Below, in pieces: positions 49,601 to 58,584 of a stretch of DNA of 64,000 nucleotides. A program made the position numbers and the translations under genes. The DNA is taken from the NCBI RefSeq assembly GCF_002847345.1, contig NZ_LXFV01000031.1:1-64000 (forward strand), read 5' to 3'. Position 1 is the stretch's first letter, and each line of letters opens with the position of its first letter. Under the pieces are notes generated by a model that saw only the letters and a list, made by a program, of their open reading frames with translations, was not told the DNA's origin and made no database searches. Source of the DNA: Pectobacterium peruviense. GTDB taxonomy: Bacteria; Pseudomonadota; Gammaproteobacteria; Enterobacterales; Enterobacteriaceae.

Positions 49601-50620
49601 TTAAGGCTGATAAATCAGGCGGCTAACATCCACCGGCTGCCGGAAGATTTTTCTTTCGGTGAACACGTCATAAAACTTCTGGAACCACGCCAGATTGTCG
49701 CCTTTTAGCTCGTCGTACATGACGAACCCTGGCAAAGGCACCTCTTTACTCAGCTCGGCTTCAATACTGGTGTAACCGGTAATATTTTCGCGAGCGGCCT
49801 CAGGGTTCTGCTGAATAAACTGCACCGATTTGGCATAAGCCTGCGTGAAGGTCTTCGCCTCAGCAGCACGGCTTTCGATAAAACCGCTATTTAACGCCGC
49901 CGCACCGCCAAACCACGGTGCATCTGGGTTACCGAGCACATAGCGTGAGATCACTCCCGTCTCCAACGTACGCGACAGCCCTTTCAGCCGCCCGACCGTC
50001 CCCGTGGGTTCCAGAGTATAAACACCGTCAATCTGACCAGCGGCCAGCGCCGCCACATGTTGCCCAACGGGTAATTCCGTCACACGCAGCTCATCCGCCG
50101 TAAAACCATTTTTCTCCAGAATGATTTTGGTCATGACCACATTCTGAATACCCGGCCCACAGGCGATACGCTTGCCCCTCAGCTCTGCGATACTTTTTAC
50201 GTCACTGTTTAGCGGCACCAGAAATTCATCCAACACCATCCGATGGTTAGAAGGGTTTGAGCAAATGATCTTGAACAGGCCGGGGGACGTAATCTCCCCT
50301 AATCCCAACGCGCCAGTGGCCGTACCATTGGCGCAACCGTGTATACGCCCCGTAATCATTCCCTCGACAATCTGTTGTGGGCTGGCGAATTTCACGGCGC
50401 GAACATTCAATCCCGCCTCTTTGAAAAAGCCGCGTTCAACGCCCACATATAAAGGCAAGCCGCCAACAATCGGCCAGTAACCAATGCGGATCTCCTCACC
50501 TTCTGCGGCTAAAGCGATGCCCGGCAGCAAGCTGCTTAGCGTCAACGCCCCTGCGCTAACCGCTGACCACTTCATTAACTGCCTGCGTTTACGATCGATC
50601 TTGTCATTGTTATTTTTCAT
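49601..50620 (-). CDS. Tat-exported ABC substrate-binding protein
   Basis: 339-residue periplasmic binding protein of the NMT1/SsuA-like family, first gene of the uptake operon. The N-terminus has a twin-arginine motif (RKRRQLMKW) followed by a moderately hydrophobic segment ending IALAAEG, so export through Tat is likely. Typical family elements are IRIGYWPIVGGLPLYVGVERGFFKEAGL and VGQHVAALAAGQIDGVYTLEP. Start 50620 has AGGGGAA upstream; the ATG at 50635 lies before that site. The substrate is unknown, and no desulfonation enzyme is nearby. Confidence 0.9.
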   Translation of the reverse strand: MKNNNDKIDRKRRQLMKWSAVSAGALTLSSLLPGIALAAEGEEIRIGYWPIVGGLPLYVGVERGFFKEAGLNVRAVKFASPQQIVEGMITGRIHGCANGTATGALGLGEITSPGLFKIICSNPSNHRMVLDEFLVPLNSDVKSIAELRGKRIACGPGIQNVVMTKIILEKNGFTADELRVTELPVGQHVAALAAGQIDGVYTLEPTGTVGRLKGLSRTLETGVISRYVLGNPDAPWFGGAAALNSGFIESRAAEAKTFTQAYAKSVQFIQQNPEAARENITGYTSIEAELSKEVPLPGFVMYDELKGDNLAWFQKFYDVFTERKIFRQPVDVSRLIYQP

Positions 50621-50703
50621 TGTGTTCCCCTTCAACGGTGAGCTAACAACAGCTGATCATCACCAGCCTGAAAAAACCGATCAGGTCGATTGCCTGAGTC
50701 GCT

Positions 50704-50723
50704 CCATCTTGTACACAAGATGG
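50704..50723 (-). promoter_or_regulatory. GntR-type inverted repeat upstream of the ABC operon
   Basis: CCATCTTGT and ACAAGATGG form a perfect 9-bp inverted repeat separated by two bases, 84-103 bases before the first ABC gene. The core CTTGTnnACAAG matches the operator style of FCD-type GntR regulators. No GntR gene is in the window. The rest of 50621-50978 shows no gene. Confidence 0.5.
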
Positions 50724-50978
50724 TATATAAGACTAAGCACAGGCCGTGCCATGATTCCCGACACCGTGAAAACGCCGTAAACACGAGCTTCTGACAGGCA
50801 CACGCGCACCAAAAAAAGGCAAAACGTTACAAAAATGCATTACGAATGATGCAGAGGATGGCGGGAGAAGGTCAGAGAGAAACGAGGCAATATTGATCGG
50901 CGAACTGAGTTCATGGAGGAGAGTGACGACAACCGAATACGAATGAATTGATTGTCGTCGGCACAGCTTTATATCGGC

Positions 50979-51674
50979 TTAAGACTTGGCGCTGAGCTGC
51001 GTGAATACATCCGATAGCGTTGCTGCCTCGTAGGTTGGTGCGATATCTGAATCGTTGGCGGCTCCGTTCGCATTGAACCAACAGCTGTCTATGCCGTACA
51101 GATTCGCTCCCAGGATATCGGCATCAAGCCTGTCTCCCACGATGATCGCCTTGGTTTTCTCAAACGTGCTGAACTTGCTGGCCGAGAACTCAAAGAAACG
51201 CGCGTCCGGCTTCGCGAATCCGCAAGACTCAGAGGTGGCAACAAACGTGAGCCAATCTGCCAATCCCGAGTTCGCTACTCGCTTCGCCTGCACATACTCA
51301 ATGCCGTTGGTAATAATGCCAACCTCACCGATCTCGGCAAGCGCTTCGCATATCTGAACAGCGCCATCCACCAGCACCACGGTTTCAGGCAAGCATTCCA
51401 AATAGAGGCTGCTCGCTTTATTGGGGTCGATATCAATGCCATGAAGGGAGAACGTGCGGCGGAATCGCTCTACTTTCAGCAGATCTTTGGTGATTCCCCC
51501 CTTCTCAAACTCGCTCCATAGCTGGGAATTCTCGCGCTGGTAGTCTGCAAACAGGGTCGTATTTTCAATATCGATGCCAAGGCTTGTCAGCGTGCGCACA
51601 AACGAAAGACGCTCAGAGGCTTTGAAGTCCAACAGCGTGTCATCAAGGTCAAACAGGAAGTGGCGATATTTCAT
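50979..51674 (-). CDS. HAD-family pyrimidine nucleotidase, YjjG-like
   Basis: 231-residue haloacid-dehalogenase phosphatase of the YjjG type, which in E. coli dephosphorylates noncanonical and pyrimidine nucleotides. HAD motif I is FLFDLDDTLLDF at residues 6-17, motif II IITNGIEYVQ and motifs III/IV KPDARFFEFS and IIVGDRLDADI. The start overlaps the stop of the upstream MFS gene by 4 bases, so the two are coupled. In E. coli yjjG is located elsewhere. Confidence 0.87.
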   Translation of the reverse strand: MKYRHFLFDLDDTLLDFKASERLSFVRTLTSLGIDIENTTLFADYQRENSQLWSEFEKGGITKDLLKVERFRRTFSLHGIDIDPNKASSLYLECLPETVVLVDGAVQICEALAEIGEVGIITNGIEYVQAKRVANSGLADWLTFVATSESCGFAKPDARFFEFSASKFSTFEKTKAIIVGDRLDADILGANLYGIDSCWFNANGAANDSDIAPTYEAATLSDVFTQLSAKS

Positions 51675-52903
51675 AAATGCTCGTTACTCGAAATCAAGGA
51701 ATCGCTTTTGGTGGAGACTGACTGCGCGGGCTTAGCAGCCGTCAGCGCGCGGTTAACGCCCAGAATTACAACGATGAGCGACAGCGTCAATAGCCCGATC
51801 ATCACCCACGGAAATGCGCCCGGCCCTGCGCTGCTAAGGAGCAATCCGCCGATGACGCCTCCAGCAGCAACAGCGGTGTTCCATGATGTAGTAGACATCG
51901 ACTGTGCGACGTCCACGGCATCAGACGAGAGATGAGTCATTGCCGTTTGCGTGACGACAGAAAATCCCCCGAAAGACATTCCCCACATAAAGACGGCCAG
52001 AACCAAAATGATCGGTACATCGGACCAAAGGCCCAGAAGTAGCGTTGCCGCGGCGAATAACAGCACTTCAGCAGGACCGAGACGCTTGAGGTTCCCATCA
52101 ACGATGATGCCAGACAGCACCAGGCCAAAAACCGCACCGGCCCCGAAAATGAACAGTACTCCGTTGAGCCAGTCGCCCATGGCAGAAGCCACGAGGAAAG
52201 GTTCGATGTAAATATAGAGAATATTGTGCGTGACGATATAAGTGAGGATCAATGCAAGCGTCGCCCCGACGCCACGCTTGGAGGCAACCTGAGGCAGCGA
52301 TAGCCGCTGATCAGCCGATTCACCCGGAAAATCAGGAGCAAAAATCGCGATCCAGACGACGAGGAGCACCGCGATAACCGACACTAATCCAAATGCGCCC
52401 TGCCAGCCGATCGCTGATCCGAGCAAGCCGCCAATCGGTACGCCGAGAACCAACGCAGCCGTAGAACCCGCACCAACAATAGCGATGGCACGCCCAAGTA
52501 ACCAACGAGGAACCATACGGGATGCGTATCCGGCAAGCATCGACCAGACTACGCCGCCAAACAGGCCAGCAACAAAACGGGCGGCCAGTGATAAAACGTA
52601 GTTGTCCGAAAATGCGGTCACCGCATTAACGACGGCAAATCCGCTAATCGCTATAAGCAACAGAGGTTTGCGTCGCATTCCTCGCGTCAGCGCCGTAGCG
52701 GGAATCGCGGATAAAAGCGCCCCCAGAGCAAACGCAGTGATGAACTGACCGGCCAAACTTTCGGAAACGTCCAGACCCGTAGCGATCGAACTGAGGAGCC
52801 CTGCTGGCATGATCTCAGTCAGTAAGGTCAGAAACGCGGCTGTCGCAAGAGCGAGGAGCTTTAACACGGGGAGAGACGGGGATGGGATTCGATTTGCACT
52901 CAA
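51671..52903 (-). CDS. MFS efflux transporter (NepI/AraJ-like)
   Basis: 410-residue major facilitator with 12 predicted membrane segments, closest in style to the NepI/AraJ drug and sugar/nucleoside efflux group (TEIMPAGLLSSIATGLDVSESLAGQF in the first helices; AARFVAGLFGGVVWSMLAGYASRMVP). Coupling to a nucleotidase gene suggests nucleoside efflux after dephosphorylation, which is an inference. The C-terminus is a short Ser/Lys tail. Confidence 0.85.
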   Translation of the reverse strand: MSANRIPSPSLPVLKLLALATAAFLTLLTEIMPAGLLSSIATGLDVSESLAGQFITAFALGALLSAIPATALTRGMRRKPLLLIAISGFAVVNAVTAFSDNYVLSLAARFVAGLFGGVVWSMLAGYASRMVPRWLLGRAIAIVGAGSTAALVLGVPIGGLLGSAIGWQGAFGLVSVIAVLLVVWIAIFAPDFPGESADQRLSLPQVASKRGVGATLALILTYIVTHNILYIYIEPFLVASAMGDWLNGVLFIFGAGAVFGLVLSGIIVDGNLKRLGPAEVLLFAAATLLLGLWSDVPIILVLAVFMWGMSFGGFSVVTQTAMTHLSSDAVDVAQSMSTTSWNTAVAAGGVIGGLLLSSAGPGAFPWVMIGLLTLSLIVVILGVNRALTAAKPAQSVSTKSDSLISSNEHL

Positions 52904-53069
52904 AATGATTATTCACCTGTAACACTGACCTGTCGTGGCACACTAATTTTCAGCCACCTGAATAGAGATGATACCATCACATCCGTATACAAACAGGTAA
53001 CATGATGATTCCTGAAGGTCATCATGCTGCGGATACGCATTCAGAGGCACAATACGTGGTTGGTCAACA

Positions 53070-53669
53070 ATGTTAAAAATATCTTTCTTTACTCTATTTG
53101 CGATGTATTTAAAAGAATCGACCATTCGGGATCCCACTATATTGGGGCTTAAGGATTTTTCGCCGATAGAACTGATTTCTCAAGGGTATGAGTTAGTCGG
53201 CGAACCGGCTGATTTTCATTTTTATGAGAAGGATTATGTTGTTGGTCACCATAATAAAAAACTGAATATTGTTTTTAAACACTACTTTTACCTCGATGAA
53301 AATGCAGGAAACGGTCTCTCAGTCGGAAGAGGCGCGAGCCTGATTTCCCTTTTGCAAGGCTATAAGGCCTTTTGTTTGGCGGATGGATCCATTGAGCCGA
53401 TTTTTTATTTTTCGGATGATAAGAAAGACGGAGCCGTTATATTAGGGCACTCGGTCGTCGTTCGCTTCAGCCAATCGAGTAAAAGAGGACAATATTCTGT
53501 TGTCACTATTGAAAGTGATTTTAGTGAGTCGGCACAGTTTCAGATGACCTCAACCAATGCGGTTAAAAAAACCATGCACGCCTATGACGCGACATTACCG
53601 CTCTCAAAATCAAAGCGTAGGAAGAAATCCAGTGCATTTTGCAGGCTGGCTAAATTTCTGTCAGTTTGA
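53070..53669 (+). CDS. unknown AT-rich orphan protein
   Basis: 199 residues. The first 14 residues are hydrophobic (MLKISFFTLFAMYL), but the length and following sequence do not make a clean signal peptide. A Phe/Tyr-rich central part (HFYEKDYVVGHHNKKLNIVF) precedes a basic C-terminal tail (SKSKRRKKSSAF). No domain was recognised. Codon use is AT-rich compared with its neighbours, suggesting acquisition. The ribosome-binding site is weak and the ATG at 53103 is an alternative start. Confidence 0.45.
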   Translation: MLKISFFTLFAMYLKESTIRDPTILGLKDFSPIELISQGYELVGEPADFHFYEKDYVVGHHNKKLNIVFKHYFYLDENAGNGLSVGRGASLISLLQGYKAFCLADGSIEPIFYFSDDKKDGAVILGHSVVVRFSQSSKRGQYSVVTIESDFSESAQFQMTSTNAVKKTMHAYDATLPLSKSKRRKKSSAFCRLAKFLSV

Positions 53670-53713
53670 GCGTTTTTTGTGATTGCAGGCAGCCAGAAGC
53701 AGAATATTTTTCT

Positions 53714-53965
53714 TTAGCCCTCGGTTTTCCCACACAGTTCTTCAGACAGCCATTGAATGTAATCCACCAACGCCGCTTCATTTCTCTGGCAGTACGTCCA
53801 TTTCTGGTAGCGTTTTACCGTAATGAAACCCGCTTGTCGTAACAGATCGACATGTCGGCTGGCAGTAGGCTGGGCGATATGCAACGCATCGGCAATCAGC
53901 GTAATACACACACCAAATTCCTGCGGATCGGCTGACGTCTGCCCACTAAAATGTTGTTGCAGCAT
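53714..53965 (-). CDS. short ArsR-type winged-helix regulator
   Basis: 83 residues. An ARSR-like helix-turn-helix (LIADALHIAQPTASRHVDLLRQAGFITVKR) is followed by a winged segment with KWTYCQRNEAALVDYIQWL. Typical members have about 20-30 more N-terminal residues before the HFSGQTSADPQEFGVC segment. In frame upstream of the ATG the sequence continues for 14 codons (reading ...LQFTAIHTP) to a TAA, without ATG, GTG or TTG. So the gene is either truncated or starts unusually. A 14-bp perfect inverted repeat covers the upstream region. Confidence 0.65.
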   Translation of the reverse strand: MLQQHFSGQTSADPQEFGVCITLIADALHIAQPTASRHVDLLRQAGFITVKRYQKWTYCQRNEAALVDYIQWLSEELCGKTEG

Positions 53966-53979
53966 GGGCGTGTGAATAG

Positions 53980-54013
53980 CCGTAAATTGCAGGGTATCGC
54001 CTGCAATTTACGG
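53980..54013. repeat. perfect 14-bp inverted repeat between two minus-strand genes
   Basis: CCGTAAATTGCAGG (53980-53993) and CCTGCAATTTACGG (54000-54013) are exactly complementary around GTATCG. It begins 15 bases upstream of the ArsR-type ATG and ends 17 bases after the next gene's stop. It has no T-run. Options are a protein operator (perhaps for the ArsR-type product) or an RNA hairpin controlling read-through. Confidence 0.8.
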
Positions 54014-54030
54014 TAGAAAATAAAGAGTTA

Positions 54031-54576
54031 TTATTTCTTCATCTCAATGCTTTTCATTTCATCTTTACTTAACCCATGCATTGAGCTGCTAATAACACAA
54101 TTGTAAGTTTCACCTTTATTAATAACCATGAAAGTACTTACTGGGTTTTTCATTTTTTTATCAAGAGAGAAAAGGATATTGGCATCAGGTAAAACACTGG
54201 GGCTAAATGCACCAAATGAATAGCTATCAGATAGACCCAAGGCTGATAAATCCGCCGTTAATTCCATTGGCTGTGTACTGTGAGGTGAAGGGAACATAGA
54301 CTTCGCTGACATCATCATTGATTGGGTATTAATGTTATATTCTGTTGTCACTTTCATGCCCACATATTTTGATTCAGGCATATTTAGCTGTTTCTCACAC
54401 ATTGCATCATGCTGCGGGCTAGGCGTTCCATTTTGCAGGACGGCATGAACATGTTTTAATTCAAGTTGTTCTTTTCCGGTATGTGCTTTTGCCATGTCAT
54501 CAGCCTGAGCAAATCCACTCATCACCAAAGCCGCCGTTGCTACAACGTGTAAAATAGAACGATTCATTGCATTCAT
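54031..54576 (-). CDS. exported protein of unknown function
   Basis: 181 residues with a Sec signal peptide (about residues 1-25, ending SGFAQA). The mature protein has two cysteines (about residues 58 and 159) that could form a disulfide, and a Met- and Ser-rich middle (TQSMMMSAKSMFPSPHSTQPM). No known domain was recognised. It is followed at its 3' end by the inverted repeat and the ArsR-type gene on the same strand, which may be one transcript. Confidence 0.6.
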   Translation of the reverse strand: MNAMNRSILHVVATAALVMSGFAQADDMAKAHTGKEQLELKHVHAVLQNGTPSPQHDAMCEKQLNMPESKYVGMKVTTEYNINTQSMMMSAKSMFPSPHSTQPMELTADLSALGLSDSYSFGAFSPSVLPDANILFSLDKKMKNPVSTFMVINKGETYNCVISSSMHGLSKDEMKSIEMKK

Positions 54577-54685
54577 TTTTTCTATCCTCTTTTATCTACA
54601 GGGAAACCATATGATCCATGATAACAATCTGTTAGTTATTAAATAAATCCGTTAGTTATTAAATAACTGGAATGCCTCATGAAAT

Positions 54686-54883
54686 TTAAATGATATTTCC
54701 CAGAGAAAATAGAATAGAAAAAACAAAAAAAGATAATAACAACCAGCTTGTTTTTGAATGATGTGTTTTTACAAATGCATTCTGGTTATAAACATAGTCA
54801 AATTTCAATATTACGTCAAAATCAAATCGACGCAAAAATAAAATAAAAACAAATATCAGAATAAATATAACCAAGCTAAGCAT
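54686..54883 (-). CDS. possible small membrane protein
   Basis: 65 residues with two hydrophobic segments (MLSLVIFILIFVFILFL at the start and SWLLLSFFVFSILFSLG near the end) separated by a charged loop. No ribosome-binding site precedes the ATG and the region is very AT-rich, so it may be chance. The surrounding 54577-55111 shows no other gene. Confidence 0.25.
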   Translation of the reverse strand: MLSLVIFILIFVFILFLRRFDFDVILKFDYVYNQNAFVKTHHSKTSWLLLSFFVFSILFSLGNII

Positions 54884-55111
54884 TTGATGAAATTATTTAT
54901 CTATAATATCAACGTTCAAGGCGCAACTCGAATGTACAGCCAAGAATGCTCATCGGGTAGAAGATTGGGGATACCACAAGACCGGTATGCGACGTAGCGT
55001 ACGATCGGTATCTATTTCTGTACAACGGAAGATGCACAACGGAAAAAAGTTGAATAAGCTTTATCGCAGTAAGGAAAGTAGTGATGTAATCAAAAAGAGA
55101 GACTAAAAGAT

Positions 55112-55187
<76 letters not shown>

Positions 55188-55263
55188 ATATCGGACAGAC
55201 AGTAACAGGCGTTACGTCTTATTACTGCACACGGCTTGTATGGTGACAAACAGTGAGAAAACT

Positions 55264-55339
<76 letters not shown>

Positions 55340-55403
55340 TCGGGAAATCTACATACGATGTTGAAGTTCTTTAATTGAAATTCTTCATCGGTATGGGGTG
55401 CGC

Positions 55404-55431
55404 ATTATACGAGAAATCCGTTTAACCGCAA
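55404..55431 (-). promoter_or_regulatory. strong stable-RNA promoter of the tRNA-Gly pair
   Basis: On the minus strand TTGCGG (55431-55426) and TATAAT (55409-55404) are 16 bases apart. The following GCGCACCCC is a GC-rich discriminator, the hallmark of stringently controlled tRNA/rRNA promoters. Confidence 0.8.
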
Positions 55432-55533
55432 GCCCCCGAAAATGAAAAATTGTCTGACTGCTGATAAAACCGACATCATGGCGTAAATAGCAGCAAAATC
55501 GCGGCACATCACGCCCTACCCGTCTTGCTTAAT

Positions 55534-56076
55534 CTACAGCCGCAGAAAATTCTCACGGTAATAGGCCAGTTCCGCCAGTGATTCACGAATATCGTCCATC
55601 GCCTGATGTGTGCCTTGCTTCTTAAAGCCCGCCATGATTTCCGGCTTCCAGCGTCGCGCCAGCTCTTTGAGCGTGCTGACATCCAGATAGCGGTAATGGA
55701 AGTAGGCTTCCAGCTCTGGCATATAGCGGAACAGGAAACGGCGATCCTGACCGATGCTGTTGCCGCAGATCGGCGATTTACCCGCCGGTACCCATTTTTG
55801 TAGAAACGCCAGCGTTTCCAGCTCGGCGGCGCGTTCATCCGCGGTGCTGGCTTTGACGCGATCCGTCAAGCCGCTGGCACCGTGCGTGCGCACATTCCAG
55901 TCATCCATCAGCGCCAGTTGGCTGTCCGACTGATGCACCGCCAATACCGGTCCTTCGGCCAACACGTTCAGATTTGCATCCGTAACCAAGGTTGCGATCT
56001 CAATGATGCGATCGTGATCCGGGTTCAGGCCGGTCATCTCAAGATCGATCCAGATCAGGTTATTTTCATCTACCAT
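55534..56076 (-). CDS. orn: oligoribonuclease
   Basis: DEDDh 3'-5' exoribonuclease that degrades RNA dinucleotides (nanoRNA), finishing mRNA decay and pGpG turnover. 180 residues. Catalytic residues are visible in WIDLEMTGL near residue 9, in the [12 protein letters not shown] segment and in [12 protein letters not shown] near the end. It is divergent from rsgA, as in E. coli. Confidence 0.97.
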   Translation of the reverse strand: MVDENNLIWIDLEMTGLNPDHDRIIEIATLVTDANLNVLAEGPVLAVHQSDSQLALMDDWNVRTHGASGLTDRVKASTADERAAELETLAFLQKWVPAGKSPICGNSIGQDRRFLFRYMPELEAYFHYRYLDVSTLKELARRWKPEIMAGFKKQGTHQAMDDIRESLAELAYYRENFLRL

Positions 56077-56180
56077 CGTGGGAGTTCCTGTTGCATTGTG
56101 CCTTGTCGTCGATACAAGGATACCAGTATCAATCTCAATGCTGATACCGACAAGGTGGTATCAGTTAATTAAAATCAAAT

Positions 56181-56317
<137 letters not shown>

Positions 56318-56383
56318 GTCTGTTAAAACGCGGCGGGCGATAACGCACTGCCGCGAACGATAAATCGTCTTAAGTGAGGCTCA

Positions 56384-57433
56384 GTGAGCAAAAAGAAACT
56401 GTCGAAAGGTCAGCAGCGTCGGGTTAGCGCCAACCACCAGCGTCGCCTGAAAAAAACGGAAAGCAAAGTTGAATGGGAAGATAGCCAACTGGGCGATGCG
56501 CAGGAAGGCATTATCATCAGCCGATTCGGCATGCATGCCGATGTAGAAGCCACCGATGGCGTGGTACACCGCTGCAACATTCGTCGGACCATTTCATCGT
56601 TGGTAACGGGCGACCGCGTCGTCTGGCGTCCCGGCCATGAATCGCTCGCAGGCATCAGCGGGATCGTGGAAGCCGTTCACCCTCGTCATTCCGTACTGAC
56701 ACGCCCTGACTATTACGATGGCATTAAACCGATCGCCGCCAATATCGATCAGATCGTGATCGTTTCAGCGATCTTGCCAGAACTGTCGCTGAACATTATC
56801 GATCGCTATCTGGTCGCCTGCGAAACGCTGGAGGTCGAACCGCTGATCGTGCTGAACAAAATTGACTTGCTGGATGACAAATCCCGCCAGTTAGTTGATA
56901 AATCGATGGATATTTATCGCGCGCTCAAGTATCGCGTGTTGATGGTTTCCAGCCATACCCAACAAGGTATTTCCGAACTGGAGCAGGCGCTCACCGACCG
57001 AATCAGTATTTTCGCCGGACAATCAGGCGTAGGGAAATCCAGCCTGCTTAATGCGCTGCTCGCACTGGGTGAAGAACGCATTCTGGTCAATGAGGTTTCT
57101 GATAACTCAGGGTTGGGGCAACACACCACCACCGCCTCTCGGCTTTATCACTTCCCGCACGGCGGCGACGTGATCGACTCACCGGGCGTGCGCGAATTTG
57201 GTCTGTGGCATCTGGAACCTGAACAAGTTACCAGTGGTTTCATTGAGTTACGTGAATACATCGGCTCATGTAAGTTCCGCGATTGTAAACATGAAAACGA
57301 TCCGGGCTGTGCGATTAATGCCGCACGTGAGCGCGGAGATATTGCTAAAGAGCGCTTTGATAACTATCACCGGATTCTGGAAAGCATGGCGCAAGTAAAA
57401 ACGCGTAAAGGCTTTTCGGATACAGATAACTGA
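56384..57433 (+). CDS. rsgA: RsgA, circularly permuted GTPase of 30S assembly
   Basis: Late-stage 30S ribosome assembly factor. 349 residues. An N-terminal OB domain after a basic start ([21 protein letters not shown]) is followed by the circularly permuted G domain with motifs in the order G4 LNKIDLL, G1 [13 protein letters not shown]3 [10 protein letters not shown], and a C-terminal zinc finger [14 protein letters not shown]. The start codon is GTG with GAGG just upstream. It is divergent from orn and followed by psd. Confidence 0.97.
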   Translation: MSKKKLSKGQQRRVSANHQRRLKKTESKVEWEDSQLGDAQEGIIISRFGMHADVEATDGVVHRCNIRRTISSLVTGDRVVWRPGHESLAGISGIVEAVHPRHSVLTRPDYYDGIKPIAANIDQIVIVSAILPELSLNIIDRYLVACETLEVEPLIVLNKIDLLDDKSRQLVDKSMDIYRALKYRVLMVSSHTQQGISELEQALTDRISIFAGQSGVGKSSLLNALLALGEERILVNEVSDNSGLGQHTTTASRLYHFPHGGDVIDSPGVREFGLWHLEPEQVTSGFIELREYIGSCKFRDCKHENDPGCAINAARERGDIAKERFDNYHRILESMAQVKTRKGFSDTDN

Positions 57434-57576
57434 CATTTATCATGACCATCGTTACAATGCGCCCCCTTTGAGGGTAAGTGAATCCGCTTACTCTCTTTCT
57501 GGGTTACCGCTGGCGGCGTCAGCGTGTTCCCCAGACAGCTTGTTTTATGGCGCACTATTAACCCAAGAGGCTCACT

Positions 57577-58530
57577 GTGCTGGATAATCTCAAAATCAAA
57601 TTACAGTATTGGCTTCCCAAGATCTGGCTGACCCGCTTAGCGGGCTGGGGAGCAAATAAGCGTGCGGGAAAACTCACCAAACTGGTGATCGATCTGTTTG
57701 TCCGTCAATACCACGTCAACATGCAGGAAGCACAGCAACCGGATACTGCATCCTACCGCACGTTTAACGAATTTTTCGTTCGCCCGCTGCGTCCTGGTAT
57801 TCGCCCTGTCGATCCGCATGCGCATCGTCTGGTGCAGCCCGCAGACGGCGTACTGTCACAGTTTGGTCCGATTACCGACGGCAAGCTGATTCAGGCGAAA
57901 AATCACGACTACACGCTGGAAGCGCTGCTGGCTGGCAACTATGTGATGGCCGATCTGTTCCGCGACGGCCTGTTTGCCACCATTTATCTTTCACCGCGTG
58001 ATTATCACCGCCTCCACATGCCGTGTGACGGTGTGCTGCGTGAAATGATTTATGTCCCGGGCGACCTGTTCTCCGTCAACCTGCTGACGGCAGATAATGT
58101 GCCGAATCTGTTTGCTCGTAACGAACGTGTCATTTGCCTGTTTGATACTGAGTTTGGTCCGTTGGCACAGATTCTGGTCGGTGCGACCATTGTCGGCAGT
58201 ATCGAAACCGTGTGGGCAGGCGTGGTAACGCCACCGCGCGAAGGCATCATCAAGCGTTGGACTTACCCGCAGGCGGGCGAAGAAGGCGCAGTCGTGTTGG
58301 CGAAAGGCGAGGAAATGGGTCGCTTCAAGCTGGGCTCAACCGTGATTAACCTGTTTACCGCAGGCGACCTTCAGTTTGCCGCACATCTTAATACCATGAG
58401 TGTGACCCGTATGGGTGAACCGTTTGCCGAAGTCCGTCAGGATGAGCAAACGCCCGTTGTCTTCCCGGAAGGAACCGAGCTGGAAGAAAACGGCACCGTG
58501 CAGACAGGCCACAAGCCCGACGCACCGTAA
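57577..58530 (+). CDS. psd: phosphatidylserine decarboxylase proenzyme
   Basis: Inner-membrane enzyme making phosphatidylethanolamine. 317 residues. It cleaves itself at the LGST motif (residues 252-255), leaving the pyruvoyl cofactor at Ser254. Conserved active-site segments are [17 protein letters not shown] and [13 protein letters not shown]. The start codon is GTG with AAGAGG upstream. It precedes mscM as in E. coli, with which it may be cotranscribed. Confidence 0.97.
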   Translation: MLDNLKIKLQYWLPKIWLTRLAGWGANKRAGKLTKLVIDLFVRQYHVNMQEAQQPDTASYRTFNEFFVRPLRPGIRPVDPHAHRLVQPADGVLSQFGPITDGKLIQAKNHDYTLEALLAGNYVMADLFRDGLFATIYLSPRDYHRLHMPCDGVLREMIYVPGDLFSVNLLTADNVPNLFARNERVICLFDTEFGPLAQILVGATIVGSIETVWAGVVTPPREGIIKRWTYPQAGEEGAVVLAKGEEMGRFKLGSTVINLFTAGDLQFAAHLNTMSVTRMGEPFAEVRQDEQTPVVFPEGTELEENGTVQTGHKPDAP

Positions 58531-58584
58531 ATAACGTCCGACTTTAGTCGCTTGTAAAAGTGTTGTTTGTAAAAGGTAGCTAAC

